From positions 129,480-193,479 of the forward strand of contig JADJVW010000009.1 in the NCBI GenBank assembly GCA_016710365.1: a stretch of 64,000 bases of DNA, written 5' to 3'. The translations under genes were made by a program, and so were the position numbers. Shown one piece after another: positions 26,985-36,770 of this stretch. Source of the DNA: Candidatus Caldilinea saccharophila. GTDB taxonomy: Bacteria; Chloroflexota; Anaerolineae; Caldilineales; Caldilineaceae. The stretch's first letter is position 1; every line of letters starts with the position of its first letter. Below the pieces are notes generated by a model. The model saw only the letters and a program-made list of their open reading frames with translations. It did not search any database and was not told where the DNA came from.

Positions 26985-28523
26985 ATGGCAGATCCGACAA
27001 GCACGCCACCCGAAGACGAAATCAGCAGCGAATCGACCTCACTCGCTTTCCGTGCAGTGCGCGGCGGGCTGTGGGTGATGGCAGGCTCCTACTGGACGCT
27101 TGGCTTTGGCTTCGTCGCCAACATCCTGCTGACGCGGCTGCTGACGCCGGAGGTCTACGGCGAGTTTGCGCTGGCGGTCTTCTTCTACACACTTTTTCAA
27201 CTGCGCCAGAAGGTGGGACTCAACTTTGCCTTTGCGCAGCAGGAGCGTATCACCGGCCGGGCATTAGGCACCTACTTTTGGCTCGATGCACTGCTGGGGG
27301 TCGGCGGGTTGTTGATCGCGCTGATCGCGGCGCCGGTGCTGCTCTGGCTGGGCTACGCGCCAGCGATCGCAGGCATTATGTTGGTGCTGGCCGTGATCTC
27401 GGTGGGCGAGTCGTTGCTGGGGGTCTTCTCGGCGACATTGGAGCGCGATCTGCGTTTCAAGCCGGGCAGCCTGATCGGCAGTGTGGCGCTGACGTTTTCC
27501 TACATTCCTGCCTTCTGGCTGGCCCTGATCGGCCGCGGAGAGTTGAGTCTCGTCGCACAGATCGTGACCTTTTCGTTAGGCAGCCTGAGCTTGTTCGCCC
27601 TCTACGCCTGGCGACGTATGCGTTCGCTACGGCAGATGCGTTGGCGCTTTGATCGCCAGCTTGCCGTCGAGTATCTGCGCTTTGGCGGGCTGGCGGGGGC
27701 AGGCAACTTTGCGGCTTCGCTGGCACAGCAGACGGATAATTTCCTGGTGGGCACCTTTGCCGGCACTGCACCGCTCGGTTATTATGACCGCGCCTACCGC
27801 ACCATGCAGTGGCCGAGCCTGCTGCTCAACGCGCTGCTCTCGCGTTCGGCGCTCTTCACCTATGCACGCCTGAAAGATGATACGGAGCGGCTGCAGCGCA
27901 CTGTCGCCATGCTCATCTGGCTGTCGATCAGCGTGACCATGCCAATCGCATTGGGGCTGCTGCTCGCTGCGCCGGATCTGGTGCTGCTACTCTACGGCGA
28001 ACGCTGGCTGCCCGCAGTGCCGATCCTGCGCATCATGTTTCTGGCTGCGGTGCTGCGCCCGCTGTGGGACAACGCCAACGCGCTCTTTGTGGGCGGCGGA
28101 CGGCCGAGGGCTGCGTTGGTGATCAGCGGGGTGCAACTCGTGGGGGTGCTGGTGCTCGGTGCGCTCTTCGGCAGTTGGCTGGGCGTGGAAGGCGTCGCCC
28201 TGGCGGTTGGCGTCGCCTATGTCGTCTCGTTGATCGTCGCGCTGCGCCTGCTAACTGGCAGCATCAACGTGTCGCTCTGGTCGCAGCTCGGCGCGCCGGC
28301 GCTGGCTGCGGCGGCCGTTGTGGCAGTTTACGTGCTTATCAACCGGCTTCTCCCGCTCAACGATGCGGCGCTGGCAGTGCGCGTGGCAGGAAAGGCGCTC
28401 TTTGCCGTGATCGGCTACTATGCAATCAGTTTTCTGCTGCAGCCCGGTGAAACGCGCAATCGCGTCAGCTATCTACGCCGGCTGGTGCTGGCGCAGCGCC
28501 TACCAGCGACGCAACCGAGTTAA
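26985..28523 (+). CDS. Polysaccharide flippase (Wzx/MOP superfamily)
   Basis: A 512-residue protein with about 14 membrane segments. The start region (SLAFRAVRGGLWVMAGSYWT, then FVANILLTRLLTPEVYGEF) is the typical signature of the polysaccharide_synt family in the MOP superfamily, which moves lipid-linked oligosaccharide across the membrane. It opens the surface polysaccharide cluster (27-42.8 kb). The gene ends 10 bases before the FkbM methyltransferase, suggesting one operon. Confidence 0.87.
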   Translation: MADPTSTPPEDEISSESTSLAFRAVRGGLWVMAGSYWTLGFGFVANILLTRLLTPEVYGEFALAVFFYTLFQLRQKVGLNFAFAQQERITGRALGTYFWLDALLGVGGLLIALIAAPVLLWLGYAPAIAGIMLVLAVISVGESLLGVFSATLERDLRFKPGSLIGSVALTFSYIPAFWLALIGRGELSLVAQIVTFSLGSLSLFALYAWRRMRSLRQMRWRFDRQLAVEYLRFGGLAGAGNFAASLAQQTDNFLVGTFAGTAPLGYYDRAYRTMQWPSLLLNALLSRSALFTYARLKDDTERLQRTVAMLIWLSISVTMPIALGLLLAAPDLVLLLYGERWLPAVPILRIMFLAAVLRPLWDNANALFVGGGRPRAALVISGVQLVGVLVLGALFGSWLGVEGVALAVGVAYVVSLIVALRLLTGSINVSLWSQLGAPALAAAAVVAVYVLINRLLPLNDAALAVRVAGKALFAVIGYYAISFLLQPGETRNRVSYLRRLVLAQRLPATQPS

Positions 28524-28533
28524 TGGAGTTTGT

Positions 28534-29442
28534 ATGATTCAGCGTACTCTACAGAAACAACTGCGTGCCCTTGGGTTACGCTTTCCACAGTTGAAAACAT
28601 ATTCTGGCAGGCTTGGTCTGGGTCGTCTGCTCGCCAAAGCCACACCCTCTGTACAGATTCTGGTGGATCGCACCGTCCGGATTGAACTCGATCTGCGCAT
28701 TCCAATGCACCGTTTTTTGTATTATCACGTGGATCTTTCAGCCGCGCCTGAAGTTCTGCTCATGCGCCAGCTTTTGAGCGCCAAGGATGTGGTGGTCGAT
28801 GTTGGCGCAAATATCGGGTATTTTTCGCTGGTTGCAGCCAAATATGCTGGCCGTGTTTTTGCAATCGAGGCCAGCCCTTCGACCTGCGCAAAACTCGAGT
28901 GTAATCTGGCCTTAAATCCCGAGCTTGCCCAGCGCATCCAATACCATTGTGTTGGCTTGACCGCAGAAGAAGGCAACGCAGTTCTGTATAACTCGCTGGC
29001 TCAACCTGATCTTGCATCGCTGCAGCCGCTGACCTGCGCTGATACTTATACAGAGATGATTCGTGTGACAACGCTGGATGCGCTGCTGGATAAGGAGCGT
29101 TTTTCCTTTCTCAAGCTAGATGTAGAGGGCGGAGAGTGGGCGGTGCTACAGGGAGCGGCTAAGCACCTTGAACATGATAGGCCAATTGTGCTGGTGGAAT
29201 TGATCGAGTCGTTTCAGGCGCGAGCCGGCTCTTCCTGCCAGATAATTGTCGACCACTTGCAGCAGCTTCATTATTCGGCCTGGCTCATCACTAGCAGCCT
29301 GGAAGGACAGCCAGACATAAAGATAGAGCCGCTTGATCTGGCGCTGCTCTCCCCGGATGCCGCAAATAATGTTTTATTTGTACCCGATGAAAAGCATGAT
29401 CAAGTATTCAGCAGGCTAAATTACCGTTCCATTCCAAGCTAG
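28534..29442 (+). CDS. FkbM-family methyltransferase
   Basis: A 302-residue protein. The SAM-binding motif is VVVDVGANIGYFSLVAAKYA (about residues 88-107), followed by FAIEASPSTCAKLECNLALN and the FkbM hallmark FLKLDVEGGEWAVLQGA. FkbM enzymes O-methylate sugars or polyketides; here it most likely methylates a glycan residue. TGGAG lies 6 bases upstream of ATG 28534; the longer frame from 28420 overlaps the flippase. Base composition is slightly more AT-rich than in neighbouring genes. Confidence 0.87.
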   Translation: MIQRTLQKQLRALGLRFPQLKTYSGRLGLGRLLAKATPSVQILVDRTVRIELDLRIPMHRFLYYHVDLSAAPEVLLMRQLLSAKDVVVDVGANIGYFSLVAAKYAGRVFAIEASPSTCAKLECNLALNPELAQRIQYHCVGLTAEEGNAVLYNSLAQPDLASLQPLTCADTYTEMIRVTTLDALLDKERFSFLKLDVEGGEWAVLQGAAKHLEHDRPIVLVELIESFQARAGSSCQIIVDHLQQLHYSAWLITSSLEGQPDIKIEPLDLALLSPDAANNVLFVPDEKHDQVFSRLNYRSIPS

Positions 29443-29520
29443 GCCAGGCTATGCCAATTTTGGATAAAGCACAGAAGCAGTGAATTCAACGGCACTCCTT
29501 TGATGAGCCGAAGGTGGATG

Positions 29521-30288
29521 ATGGCGACATTAAGTGTCATTGTGCTGACCTTAAACGAAGATCGCAACATTGAAGCGTGCCTGCGCAGCGTTTCATGGGC
29601 AGATGAGGTACTCGTTGTAGATTCTGGCAGCAGCGACGCAACCTGCACCATCGCGCAGAAGTACGCGACAAAGGTTGTCTCCCGCCCTTGGGATGGATAT
29701 TCCTCCCAAAAAAACTACGCCGCTTCCCTCTCCTCATCTGACTGGATCCTGAGCTTGGATGCCGACGAACGTGTTTCACCTGAACTGCAAAAAGAACTTC
29801 AGAAGTTTTTGGCTGCGGACACCGTAGACAATCCGACGATGGCCCACCGGATTCCAATCCGTGACTGGATGTTTGGGAAATTTGTCAGCTATGGCTCCTG
29901 GCCTCATCAAAAGCACATTCGGCTTTATCGGCGCGGCAAAGCAACGTGGTCAGGCGTGGTTCATGAAGGGCCTGTTGTTGACGGTCCGGTTGGCTACTTG
30001 TCACAACCACTGCTTCACTATTCGCACATCAGCGTCAGCCATTTCATTGACAAGCTCAACCGTTACACAGAGATAGAAGCGAGTGAGATGTTCGCACAGG
30101 GCAAGCAAGCCAGCCTGCCCGCAGCGTTCTTTGGCGCGCTGCGGGCGTTTCTCGGCCAGTACGTGCGGCTGCAGGGCTTCCGCGATGGCGGCCACGGTTT
30201 GATCCTGGCTGTGATGATGGCGATGTACTTTTTCACTACGCGCGTTAAACTCTGGAGCCTCTGGTACATGAAAGAACATGCCGGATGA
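29521..30288 (+). CDS. GT2 glycosyltransferase, WaaE/KdtX type
   Basis: A GT-A-fold glycosyltransferase of about 255 residues: LSVIVLTLNEDRNIEACLRS, VLVVDSGSSDATCTIA, WDGYSSQKNYA and the metal-binding DxD in ILSLDADERVSPELQ. The RPWDGYSSQKNYA pattern is typical of the WaaE/KdtX-like group, which adds glucose or heptose to envelope glycans. Start choice is uncertain (ATG at 29503, 29518 or 29521); 29521 matches the conserved N-terminus. Confidence 0.85.
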   Translation: MATLSVIVLTLNEDRNIEACLRSVSWADEVLVVDSGSSDATCTIAQKYATKVVSRPWDGYSSQKNYAASLSSSDWILSLDADERVSPELQKELQKFLAADTVDNPTMAHRIPIRDWMFGKFVSYGSWPHQKHIRLYRRGKATWSGVVHEGPVVDGPVGYLSQPLLHYSHISVSHFIDKLNRYTEIEASEMFAQGKQASLPAAFFGALRAFLGQYVRLQGFRDGGHGLILAVMMAMYFFTTRVKLWSLWYMKEHAG

Positions 30289-30502
30289 TGATGCAGCCCA
30301 TTCCCTGCCTGATCTGCGCGGGGGCCGCGTGGCGCCGCCTTTACGACCCGCTGATTCAGCGTCGCGCGTGCGATCTGGTGGCGACCGACTGCCAAGCCCT
30401 CTCAAAGATGCGGCGCTGCATACTCTCAGCACACTCGCCAACCGGACCAAGCGCAACGGTAGCCTGCTGGCTATCACTCTCAAAGCATGAGCAACTTCGC
30501 AA
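30285..30502 (+). pseudogene. Probable remnant of a zinc-ribbon-type methyltransferase gene
   Basis: A start overlapping the previous stop (ATGATG) gives MMQPIPCLICAGAAWRRLYD, which resembles the N-terminal CxxC segment of sugar or SAM-dependent methyltransferases (CPLCG...). The frame then loses any family character, and about 210 bases later the next glycosyltransferase begins. No SAM motif is found in any frame. I read it as a truncated or deleted gene; a spurious frame is the alternative. Confidence 0.35.
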
Positions 30503-31405
30503 ATGGTCGCTGAGTTAAGTATCTGCATTGTAAATCATCGCACACCGCAGCTTGCGGCACGCTGTCTGCACTCGATTCGGCGCACGTATGATCCCGCGGC
30601 TGTCGAGCTACTGCTGCTCAACAACACGCCGGATGGCGTCGTTGCTGAACAGAGCCTCGCCGACTTTCCGCAATATCGGCTGCTGCAGAACGACCGTCCA
30701 CTCGGCTTTGCTGCCAATCAGAACCGACTGCTGCGCTTTGCCACCGGCCGCTACTGGCTGCCGCTCAACTCTGACACCGAGATCACGCCTGGTGCGCTGG
30801 CCGAACTGGTTCGTTTTATGGACACGCATCCAGACTGCGCGATCACTGGGCCGCGGCTGGTGCATCCCGATGGATCGTTGCAGCCGTCGATGCGCGACTT
30901 TCCCACGGCGCTGACTCACTTCCTGGAGGCATCGGGGCTATGGCGGATGCTGCCAGCCACCGGCTGGGTTGGTCGTCGCTTTGCGCTACGCGCGTCGCAC
31001 GATCAGGTGCGAGCGGTCGATTGGCTGACCGGCGCCTGCTTGATCGTACGACCCGAGGCGGCGCGGCAGGCTGGTCTCTACGACGAGGTCAGCTTTATCG
31101 GCATGTACGGCGAAGACCTGGAATGGTGCTGGCGGCTGCGGCTGGCTGGCTGGCAGATCTACTTCGACCCGGCCGCAATCGTCATGCACGCCGAAAGCGC
31201 CAGTCCACTTGGAGATCGCACCATGCGCATGTTCGAAGGCTTCTACACCTTCTGCCGGCTCCACTACACGCAGGCGCAGCAGATCGCGATCCGTGCTGCG
31301 ACTGTCGCTGCACTGGCGCCGCGCTGGCTTTTCACGCTTGACCACCGGCGCCGGCGCCGTTACGCTCAGTTGATGCGCCTGCCCATCGGAGGAGAATCAC
31401 CATGA
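30503..31405 (+). CDS. GT2 glycosyltransferase
   Basis: A 300-residue protein of the rhamnosyltransferase-like GT2 group: LSICIVNHRTPQLAARCLHS, GFAANQNRLLRFATGRYW, metal-binding segment LPLNSDTEITPGAL, and acceptor-side signature VDWLTGACLIVRPEAA with YGEDLEWCWRLRLAGW. Cytoplasmic and membrane-associated, it adds a sugar to the lipid-linked repeat unit. Its stop overlaps the next start by four bases. Confidence 0.87.
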   Translation: MVAELSICIVNHRTPQLAARCLHSIRRTYDPAAVELLLLNNTPDGVVAEQSLADFPQYRLLQNDRPLGFAANQNRLLRFATGRYWLPLNSDTEITPGALAELVRFMDTHPDCAITGPRLVHPDGSLQPSMRDFPTALTHFLEASGLWRMLPATGWVGRRFALRASHDQVRAVDWLTGACLIVRPEAARQAGLYDEVSFIGMYGEDLEWCWRLRLAGWQIYFDPAAIVMHAESASPLGDRTMRMFEGFYTFCRLHYTQAQQIAIRAATVAALAPRWLFTLDHRRRRRYAQLMRLPIGGESP

Positions 31406-32073
31406 CGAACAGCTCAACCGCTCGGATCTACGGCGGCGAGTTCGCCCCGCACAACCGCAACAATCCGCGTACGATTATCGCCGGCTGGGTCAACCCTGGC
31501 AGCCGCGTGCTGGAAGTCGGCCCCGGCAATGGCGTGATCGGCGCACACCTGCGCAGTGCCAGGCAGTGCCATGTCGTCGGCGTGGAGTTCGTGCCCGAAG
31601 CCGCCGCAGTGGCCGCCAGCAGCTTCGACGCCATGATCGTCGGCAGCATTGAAGATCCAGCCATTCTGCAGCGCGCGGCGGCGAGCGCGCCTTACGACGC
31701 CATCATCTTTGCCGATGTGCTGGAGCATCTGGTCGACCCGTGGCAGGTGCTGCGCCAGATGCGCCCGCTGCTGGCCGGCAACGGTCACGTGTTGCTCTCG
31801 GCGCCCAACATCGCGCACTGGAGCGCGCGCTTCAATCTGCTCTTTGGCCGCTTTGACTACACCGACGGCTATCTCATGGATCGCACGCATCTGCGTTGGT
31901 TCACCTGGCGCAGCGCCCGCGCCATGGCCACGACCTGCGGCTACACCGTCAGCGACGCGGCAACGGTCTTCAAGCCGCGCTTTGCGCGCTTCTGGCGTAC
32001 GTTTAACGGCTTTCAGATTGTGCTGCGGCTGACGCCAGTAAATACAGCGGCTTCATCATCTGGACAACCATGA
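31402..32073 (+). CDS. Class I SAM-dependent methyltransferase
   Basis: A 223-residue protein. SAM-binding motif I is SRVLEVGPGNGVIGAHLRSA (about residues 33-52) and motif III lies in DAIIFADVLEHLVDPWQVLR, a pattern typical of small glycan-cluster methyltransferases (Methyltransf_23/11 type). RTHLRWFTWRSARAMATTCG follows. It overlaps its neighbours by 4 bases at both ends, so it belongs to the polysaccharide operon and probably modifies a sugar. Confidence 0.85.
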   Translation: MTNSSTARIYGGEFAPHNRNNPRTIIAGWVNPGSRVLEVGPGNGVIGAHLRSARQCHVVGVEFVPEAAAVAASSFDAMIVGSIEDPAILQRAAASAPYDAIIFADVLEHLVDPWQVLRQMRPLLAGNGHVLLSAPNIAHWSARFNLLFGRFDYTDGYLMDRTHLRWFTWRSARAMATTCGYTVSDAATVFKPRFARFWRTFNGFQIVLRLTPVNTAASSSGQP

Positions 32074-32978
32074 TCGATCTCTCCGTCATCATCCTCACCC
32101 ACAACACCTGCGACCTGACGCGCCGCTGTCTGCGTTCGCTGGCGGCTGCGCCGGCCGCACCGTACAGCAGCGAAGTGATCGTGGTTGACAACGCCTCCAC
32201 CGACGACACTATCGCAATGGTGGCGCAGGAGTTTCCGACGGTGCGGGTCATTGCCAACGACGCCAACGAGGGCTTTGCGCGCGGCAACAACATCGGCCTT
32301 GCCGCTGCCGCCGGGCGTTACCTGCTGTTGCTCAACTCCGACACGGAGGTGCTGCCAGGAGCGCTGGCTGCACTGGTGCATTTCATGGATACGCATCGCG
32401 GCGCCGGCGGCGCCGGCCCGATGTTGCTCAACACCGATGGTTCGCTGCAGCCGTCGGGGCGCAATCTGCCGACGCCGCTCAGCGTCCTTGTCGACACGAC
32501 CAAGATTTTCCGGCTCTGGAAGCGCGATCTCTACCGCGACCTGCGGCGCGATTACAGCCAAGTGGTCAGGGTGGGCGAAATTTCCGGCGCGGCGCTGCTG
32601 GTGCGCCGGGAGTGTTATCATCAGGTCGGCGGGCTGGATCCGGCCTTTTTTGCCTATTACGAGGATGTGGACTGGTGCAAGCGCATCGGCGATGCCGGCT
32701 GGGAGATCTACTATGTGCCGGCGGCGCAGGTGGCCCATCTCTGGCAGGGCACCAGCCGGCAGGTGTCGCAGCGCGCCTATCAAGCCGGCCAGGAGAGCCT
32801 GCGTTACTACTTCCACAAACATCACGGGCCGCCTAAGTTGTTCGCTGTCAGCGCTATGCTGGCCGGCAAGGAGCTGCTGCGCGTGGTCGGTTCGCTGCTG
32901 CGCCGCGACCGCGCCGAGTTCGCTTTTCATATCCATATGCTCGCGGCACTTTTTGTGCCGCCGGGGGCTGCACGATGA
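32070..32978 (+). CDS. GT2 glycosyltransferase
   Basis: A 302-residue protein of the GT2 rhamnosyltransferase-like family: LSVIILTHNTCDLTRRCLRS, VIVVDNASTDDTIAMV, GFARGNNIGLAAAAGRYLL, metal-site LLNSDTEVLPGAL, then EISGAALLVRRECYHQVGG and YYEDVDWCKRIGDAGW. It is a paralogue of the gene at 30503. Four-base overlaps at both ends tie it to the operon. Confidence 0.88.
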   Translation: MIDLSVIILTHNTCDLTRRCLRSLAAAPAAPYSSEVIVVDNASTDDTIAMVAQEFPTVRVIANDANEGFARGNNIGLAAAAGRYLLLLNSDTEVLPGALAALVHFMDTHRGAGGAGPMLLNTDGSLQPSGRNLPTPLSVLVDTTKIFRLWKRDLYRDLRRDYSQVVRVGEISGAALLVRRECYHQVGGLDPAFFAYYEDVDWCKRIGDAGWEIYYVPAAQVAHLWQGTSRQVSQRAYQAGQESLRYYFHKHHGPPKLFAVSAMLAGKELLRVVGSLLRRDRAEFAFHIHMLAALFVPPGAAR

Positions 32979-34135
32979 AGGTCACAATGTTCACTTCTTG
33001 GCAGGTGCGTTGCGGCATCGCCAACTACACCGCGGATCTGGTGGCCGCGCTGGATGACCTCGACGACACCGCAGTGCAGGTGGTGCCCTACGACCGCCGT
33101 CCGCACCCACGCTCTGATTATGAGCGCTGGGGCGAAGCCATGAACGTCGGCGACGTGGCGCACATCCAGCACGAGTATTCGTTTTTCGGCTACCTGACGC
33201 CATGGGGCAATCACTTTGCAGCGCTGGCCACGCGGATCCGCCGGCCGCTTGTGATCACACGCCATGTCACGTTTGACGGCCCGCTAACTATCCCCGGGCG
33301 CGGCGCGCAACATGCACTGCGCCGCTTCAAGTGGTCCCTCTACAACCGCTGGCTGGGGCCGTATGCCACCTACCTGAACCGGGACACCTTTGCTATGGCC
33401 GACCAGATCATTGTGCTCAGCGCGCGGCTCAAGGCGCACCTGGTCGCGCGCGGCATCGACGCCAGCCGCATCCACGTTATCCCGGCAGGCGTGCCGGCCA
33501 CGCCACAGGTTGAGGGTGGTGTCAAGCTGCGTTCGATGTGGGGCTGGACGGGCAAGCGCGTGCTGGGCATCTTCGGCTATATCACGCCAGCCAAAAATCA
33601 CGCGCTGGCCGTCGAGTCGCTGGTTCATCTGCCGGAGGATGTAGTGCTGCTTATCGCCGGTGGGGTGCGTCGCGCCCAGGATCGCGCGGTGCTGGAGGCG
33701 CTGAAAAGACAGATCGCGGCGTTGGGCGTGCAGGGGCGCGTGCGTATTACCAGCTATCTGGAAGAGGACCAACTGCCCGCGCATATTGACGTTTGCGACC
33801 TGTTGCTTTACCCGGCGACGCACGCCGATTCCTCCTACTCGCTGATCACCGGCCTCTCTTACCAGCATGCGGCCATTGTGGCTTCGGATGTCTTTGGCCA
33901 CCGTGAAGTTGCCGAGCTCGGCGCCGGCATCGAGCTCTTTGCAAGTGGAAACGCACAGGATCTGGCACGGAAGGCGACAGAGCTGCTCGACAGCCCGCAA
34001 CGCCGCGCCGGCTTAATCGCCGCATCGGTAGAATACGCGCGCCGCTACGGTTGGCCAGCGATCGCCGCGCGCACGCGCGCCGTCTATGTCGAAGCCCGTG
34101 CAAAGTCAACTGCCAGGCGCGAGGAACACACATGA
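32975..34135 (+). CDS. GT4 glycosyltransferase
   Basis: A 386-residue GT-B-fold glycosyltransferase. The N-terminal domain starts MKVTMFTSWQVRCGIANYTA with the glycine turn for acceptor binding. The C-terminal donor domain has GIFGYITPAKNHALAVESL and LLYPATHADSSYSLITGLSY followed by AIVASDVFGHREVAEL. It retains sugar with inversion or retention typical of GT4 mannosyl- or glucosyltransferases; donor unknown. ATGA overlaps link it to the genes on both sides. Confidence 0.85.
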   Translation: MKVTMFTSWQVRCGIANYTADLVAALDDLDDTAVQVVPYDRRPHPRSDYERWGEAMNVGDVAHIQHEYSFFGYLTPWGNHFAALATRIRRPLVITRHVTFDGPLTIPGRGAQHALRRFKWSLYNRWLGPYATYLNRDTFAMADQIIVLSARLKAHLVARGIDASRIHVIPAGVPATPQVEGGVKLRSMWGWTGKRVLGIFGYITPAKNHALAVESLVHLPEDVVLLIAGGVRRAQDRAVLEALKRQIAALGVQGRVRITSYLEEDQLPAHIDVCDLLLYPATHADSSYSLITGLSYQHAAIVASDVFGHREVAELGAGIELFASGNAQDLARKATELLDSPQRRAGLIAASVEYARRYGWPAIAARTRAVYVEARAKSTARREEHT

Positions 34136-35508
34136 CCGCACTTTCAGGGGGTGCGAGCACAAGACGCGCTTTTTGGGTGCTGGCCGCTCTCACTGGCTTA
34201 TGCCTGACCGTCTTTCTGGCCGCCATACCACTGCCGCGCGCCGACGGTCAGTTGATTGGATCGGATGGGGTCGGCTACTACGTTTATCTGCCGTCGTTCT
34301 GGCTGGATCACGATCTGGATTTCACAGACGAGTACGCCTACTATTTCCCTGCGCCGCCTCCGCCAGGCGAAATACCCTTCTATACACAACAGACTGCACG
34401 CGGCGTGCCACCCAACCAATGGTCGATCGGGCCGGCGTTGTTGTGGTCTCCCTTCTTTTTAGCTGCCCACGGCCTCTTTACAACGTTAGCGGCAATGGGT
34501 CTGCCTGTCGAGATCAGCGGCTATGGCCTTCACTACCAAGCTGCTGTTTTGATAGGCGGCATTCTCTATGCTGGAGTGGGGCTGTGGCTCACTTATGCCT
34601 TTGCGCGAGTCTTTGTGGATGAGGGTGCCGCCTTGGCCGCCACCGTGCTGATTGCACTGGCGGGCAATCTGGTCTACTACATGACCGCCGAGCCGTCTAT
34701 GTCGCACATACCGTCGTGCTTCGTCAGCGGACTTTTCTTCTACACATGGGTGCGCCGTCGTGACCGCACCGATCTGCTGACGCCTCTATTGCTCGGTGCA
34801 ATCGCAGGTCTGGGGGCGCTGGTGCGTCCGCAAGATGGCCTATTTCTTCTGTTGCCGATCCTGCATCACGCTCCTGTTGCTCTGCATGGTATCCGCAACC
34901 ACGACATGCGCAAGGGATGGCTGTGGCTGCGCTTTGCCGTGCTTGCCGCCGGCGCTGCGTTTCTGCTCTTTTTTCTGCAAATACTGACCTGGGGTGTTCT
35001 CTACGGCGATCTTCTGCGCAGCGGCTATGCCTATGGTGAGGATCGCTTCTACTGGTTGGAGCCGCGGCTGGGCGAGGTGCTTTTCTCAGCAGAGCGCGGT
35101 CTCTTTGTCTGGCATCCTGTTTTTCTGCTGGCGTTGGTCGGACTGGCCATGTTGCACCAGCGGGATCGGTGCATGACAGTGCTCGGCTTCCTGGGCGTTG
35201 CCATACAGTGGTATTTGATCGCCAGTTGGGGTAACTGGATGCAGGGCGATGCGTTTGGCGGACGTATGTTCATTGTCTGCACGCCGATCTTTGTGCTGGG
35301 TCTGGCGCGTCTGATCGAGGCTACTGCCGATCAGTGGTCATGGCGCGCGGTGTTGGTCGTCAGTTTGGTTTTGCTCTTCTGGAACTTTCTGCTCTTTGTC
35401 GAATATCGATTTGTGCTCGTGACTGCACAACGCGCTGTGGATTGGCATGATCTGACCGTTGGCCGGCTGACCCGGCCGGTGGACTTGATTCTGCGCCGGC
35501 TCCAATAA
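34132..35508 (+). CDS. Multi-spanning membrane protein, GT-C-like
   Basis: A 458-residue integral membrane protein with about 10-11 hydrophobic segments. The extracytoplasmic loop after the first segment carries DGVGYYVYLPSFWLDHDLDF, an acidic pattern like the catalytic loop of lipid-sugar-dependent GT-C transferases. A later segment reads GAIAGLGALVRPQDGLFLLL. It probably transfers a sugar from a polyprenyl phosphate donor outside the membrane, but the family assignment is by pattern only. ATG 34132 overlaps the preceding stop. Confidence 0.68.
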   Translation: MTALSGGASTRRAFWVLAALTGLCLTVFLAAIPLPRADGQLIGSDGVGYYVYLPSFWLDHDLDFTDEYAYYFPAPPPPGEIPFYTQQTARGVPPNQWSIGPALLWSPFFLAAHGLFTTLAAMGLPVEISGYGLHYQAAVLIGGILYAGVGLWLTYAFARVFVDEGAALAATVLIALAGNLVYYMTAEPSMSHIPSCFVSGLFFYTWVRRRDRTDLLTPLLLGAIAGLGALVRPQDGLFLLLPILHHAPVALHGIRNHDMRKGWLWLRFAVLAAGAAFLLFFLQILTWGVLYGDLLRSGYAYGEDRFYWLEPRLGEVLFSAERGLFVWHPVFLLALVGLAMLHQRDRCMTVLGFLGVAIQWYLIASWGNWMQGDAFGGRMFIVCTPIFVLGLARLIEATADQWSWRAVLVVSLVLLFWNFLLFVEYRFVLVTAQRAVDWHDLTVGRLTRPVDLILRRLQ

Positions 35509-35645
35509 AGAGTAGTTCCGTTCCAGCCAATTAATGCACCCACACGAAGGGCTAGCTTCGCTGCACGATTGCCCCTTTCTTGTACAGCCGCTACAATCAG
35601 ACTGCAGTGGCTGAAACACCAACAAACCATAGGCATGGTCATTTC

Positions 35646-36770
35646 ATGCGCGTTCTTTATCTATACAAAGATTACTACCCTGTACTTGGCGGCGTCGAAA
35701 ATCACATCCGGCTGCTGGCGACTGGCCTGCGCAAACTTGGCGTCGACACGCAGGTGCTCGTGACCAACACTGCCCCCGATAGTGTGAAAGAGGTGATCGA
35801 CAGTGTGCCGGTGTATAAGACAGGACGCCAGCTAAACATTTCTTCGGCGCCGCTGAGTCTTAATTTCTACCCGGCGCTGCGCCGTTTGGAAAACGGCATC
35901 GACATTGCCCACGCCCACATGCCCTACCCGCCTGGTGAGCTGGGCCAACTGTTGTTGGGCCGCAGCCGGCGCTTCGTCGTGACCTATCATTCCGATATTG
36001 TGCGCCAACGCGTGCTCGGCGCACTCTATCGCCCCTTCCTCTGGCAGGTGCTGCGGCGCGCCACGTTGATCGCCGCAGCCACACCGGTCCACGTTGAATC
36101 TTCGCCTTTCCTGCGCCCCCATGCCTCAAAATGCCGGATTATCCCGTATGGTATCGAGTTGCAGCGCCTTGAATCGACGCCCCAAGTGATCAGCCAGGCT
36201 GCTGCGTGGCGCGCCCGCTTTGACAATCGCCCGCTGCTCTTGTTCGTGGGTCGGTTGCGCCACTACAAGGGCGTCGACGTGCTCATCGAAGCTATGCGCC
36301 AGATCGAAGGCGCCCACGCCGTGATTGTCGGCATTGGACAGATGGCGGGGATATGGCGCGGGCAGGCTGAGGCTGCCGGTTTGATGGACAGAATCACCTT
36401 CGTCGGCGAGTTATCCGATGATGACGTGGTGGGACTTTATCACGCCGCCGACCTATTTGTCCTGCCTTCGACGAATCGAGCGGAAATGTTCGGCATCGTA
36501 CAGCTTGAGGCGATGGCCTGCGCTCTGCCGGTCATTTGCACCGAGTTGGGAACGGGCACTTCCTATGTCAACCAACATGGCAAGACTGGGCTGGTCGTGC
36601 CACCGAATGACCCGGCAGCACTGGCAGACGCTATCCGGCAACTGGTCGCCAACCCAGCGATGCGGGCCGCAATGGGTGCGGCAGGTCGGCAGCGTGTCGA
36701 GCAGGAATTTGCGCGCGAGGTGATGCTGGATCGCACGTTGGACTTCTATCGCGAGGCGCTCGAACAATGA
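35646..36770 (+). CDS. GT4 glycosyltransferase
   Basis: A 374-residue GT-B glycosyltransferase: MRVLYLYKDYYPVLGGVENH at the N-terminus, HAHMPYPPGELGQLLL, donor domain LLLFVGRLRHYKGVDVLIEA, and the retaining GT4 signature NRAEMFGIVQLEAMACALPV (E-x7-E). It may act as a mannosyl- or glucosyltransferase in repeat-unit assembly. It is separated from the upstream gene by 137 bases and overlaps the next by 4. Confidence 0.9.
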   Translation: MRVLYLYKDYYPVLGGVENHIRLLATGLRKLGVDTQVLVTNTAPDSVKEVIDSVPVYKTGRQLNISSAPLSLNFYPALRRLENGIDIAHAHMPYPPGELGQLLLGRSRRFVVTYHSDIVRQRVLGALYRPFLWQVLRRATLIAAATPVHVESSPFLRPHASKCRIIPYGIELQRLESTPQVISQAAAWRARFDNRPLLLFVGRLRHYKGVDVLIEAMRQIEGAHAVIVGIGQMAGIWRGQAEAAGLMDRITFVGELSDDDVVGLYHAADLFVLPSTNRAEMFGIVQLEAMACALPVICTELGTGTSYVNQHGKTGLVVPPNDPAALADAIRQLVANPAMRAAMGAAGRQRVEQEFAREVMLDRTLDFYREALEQ

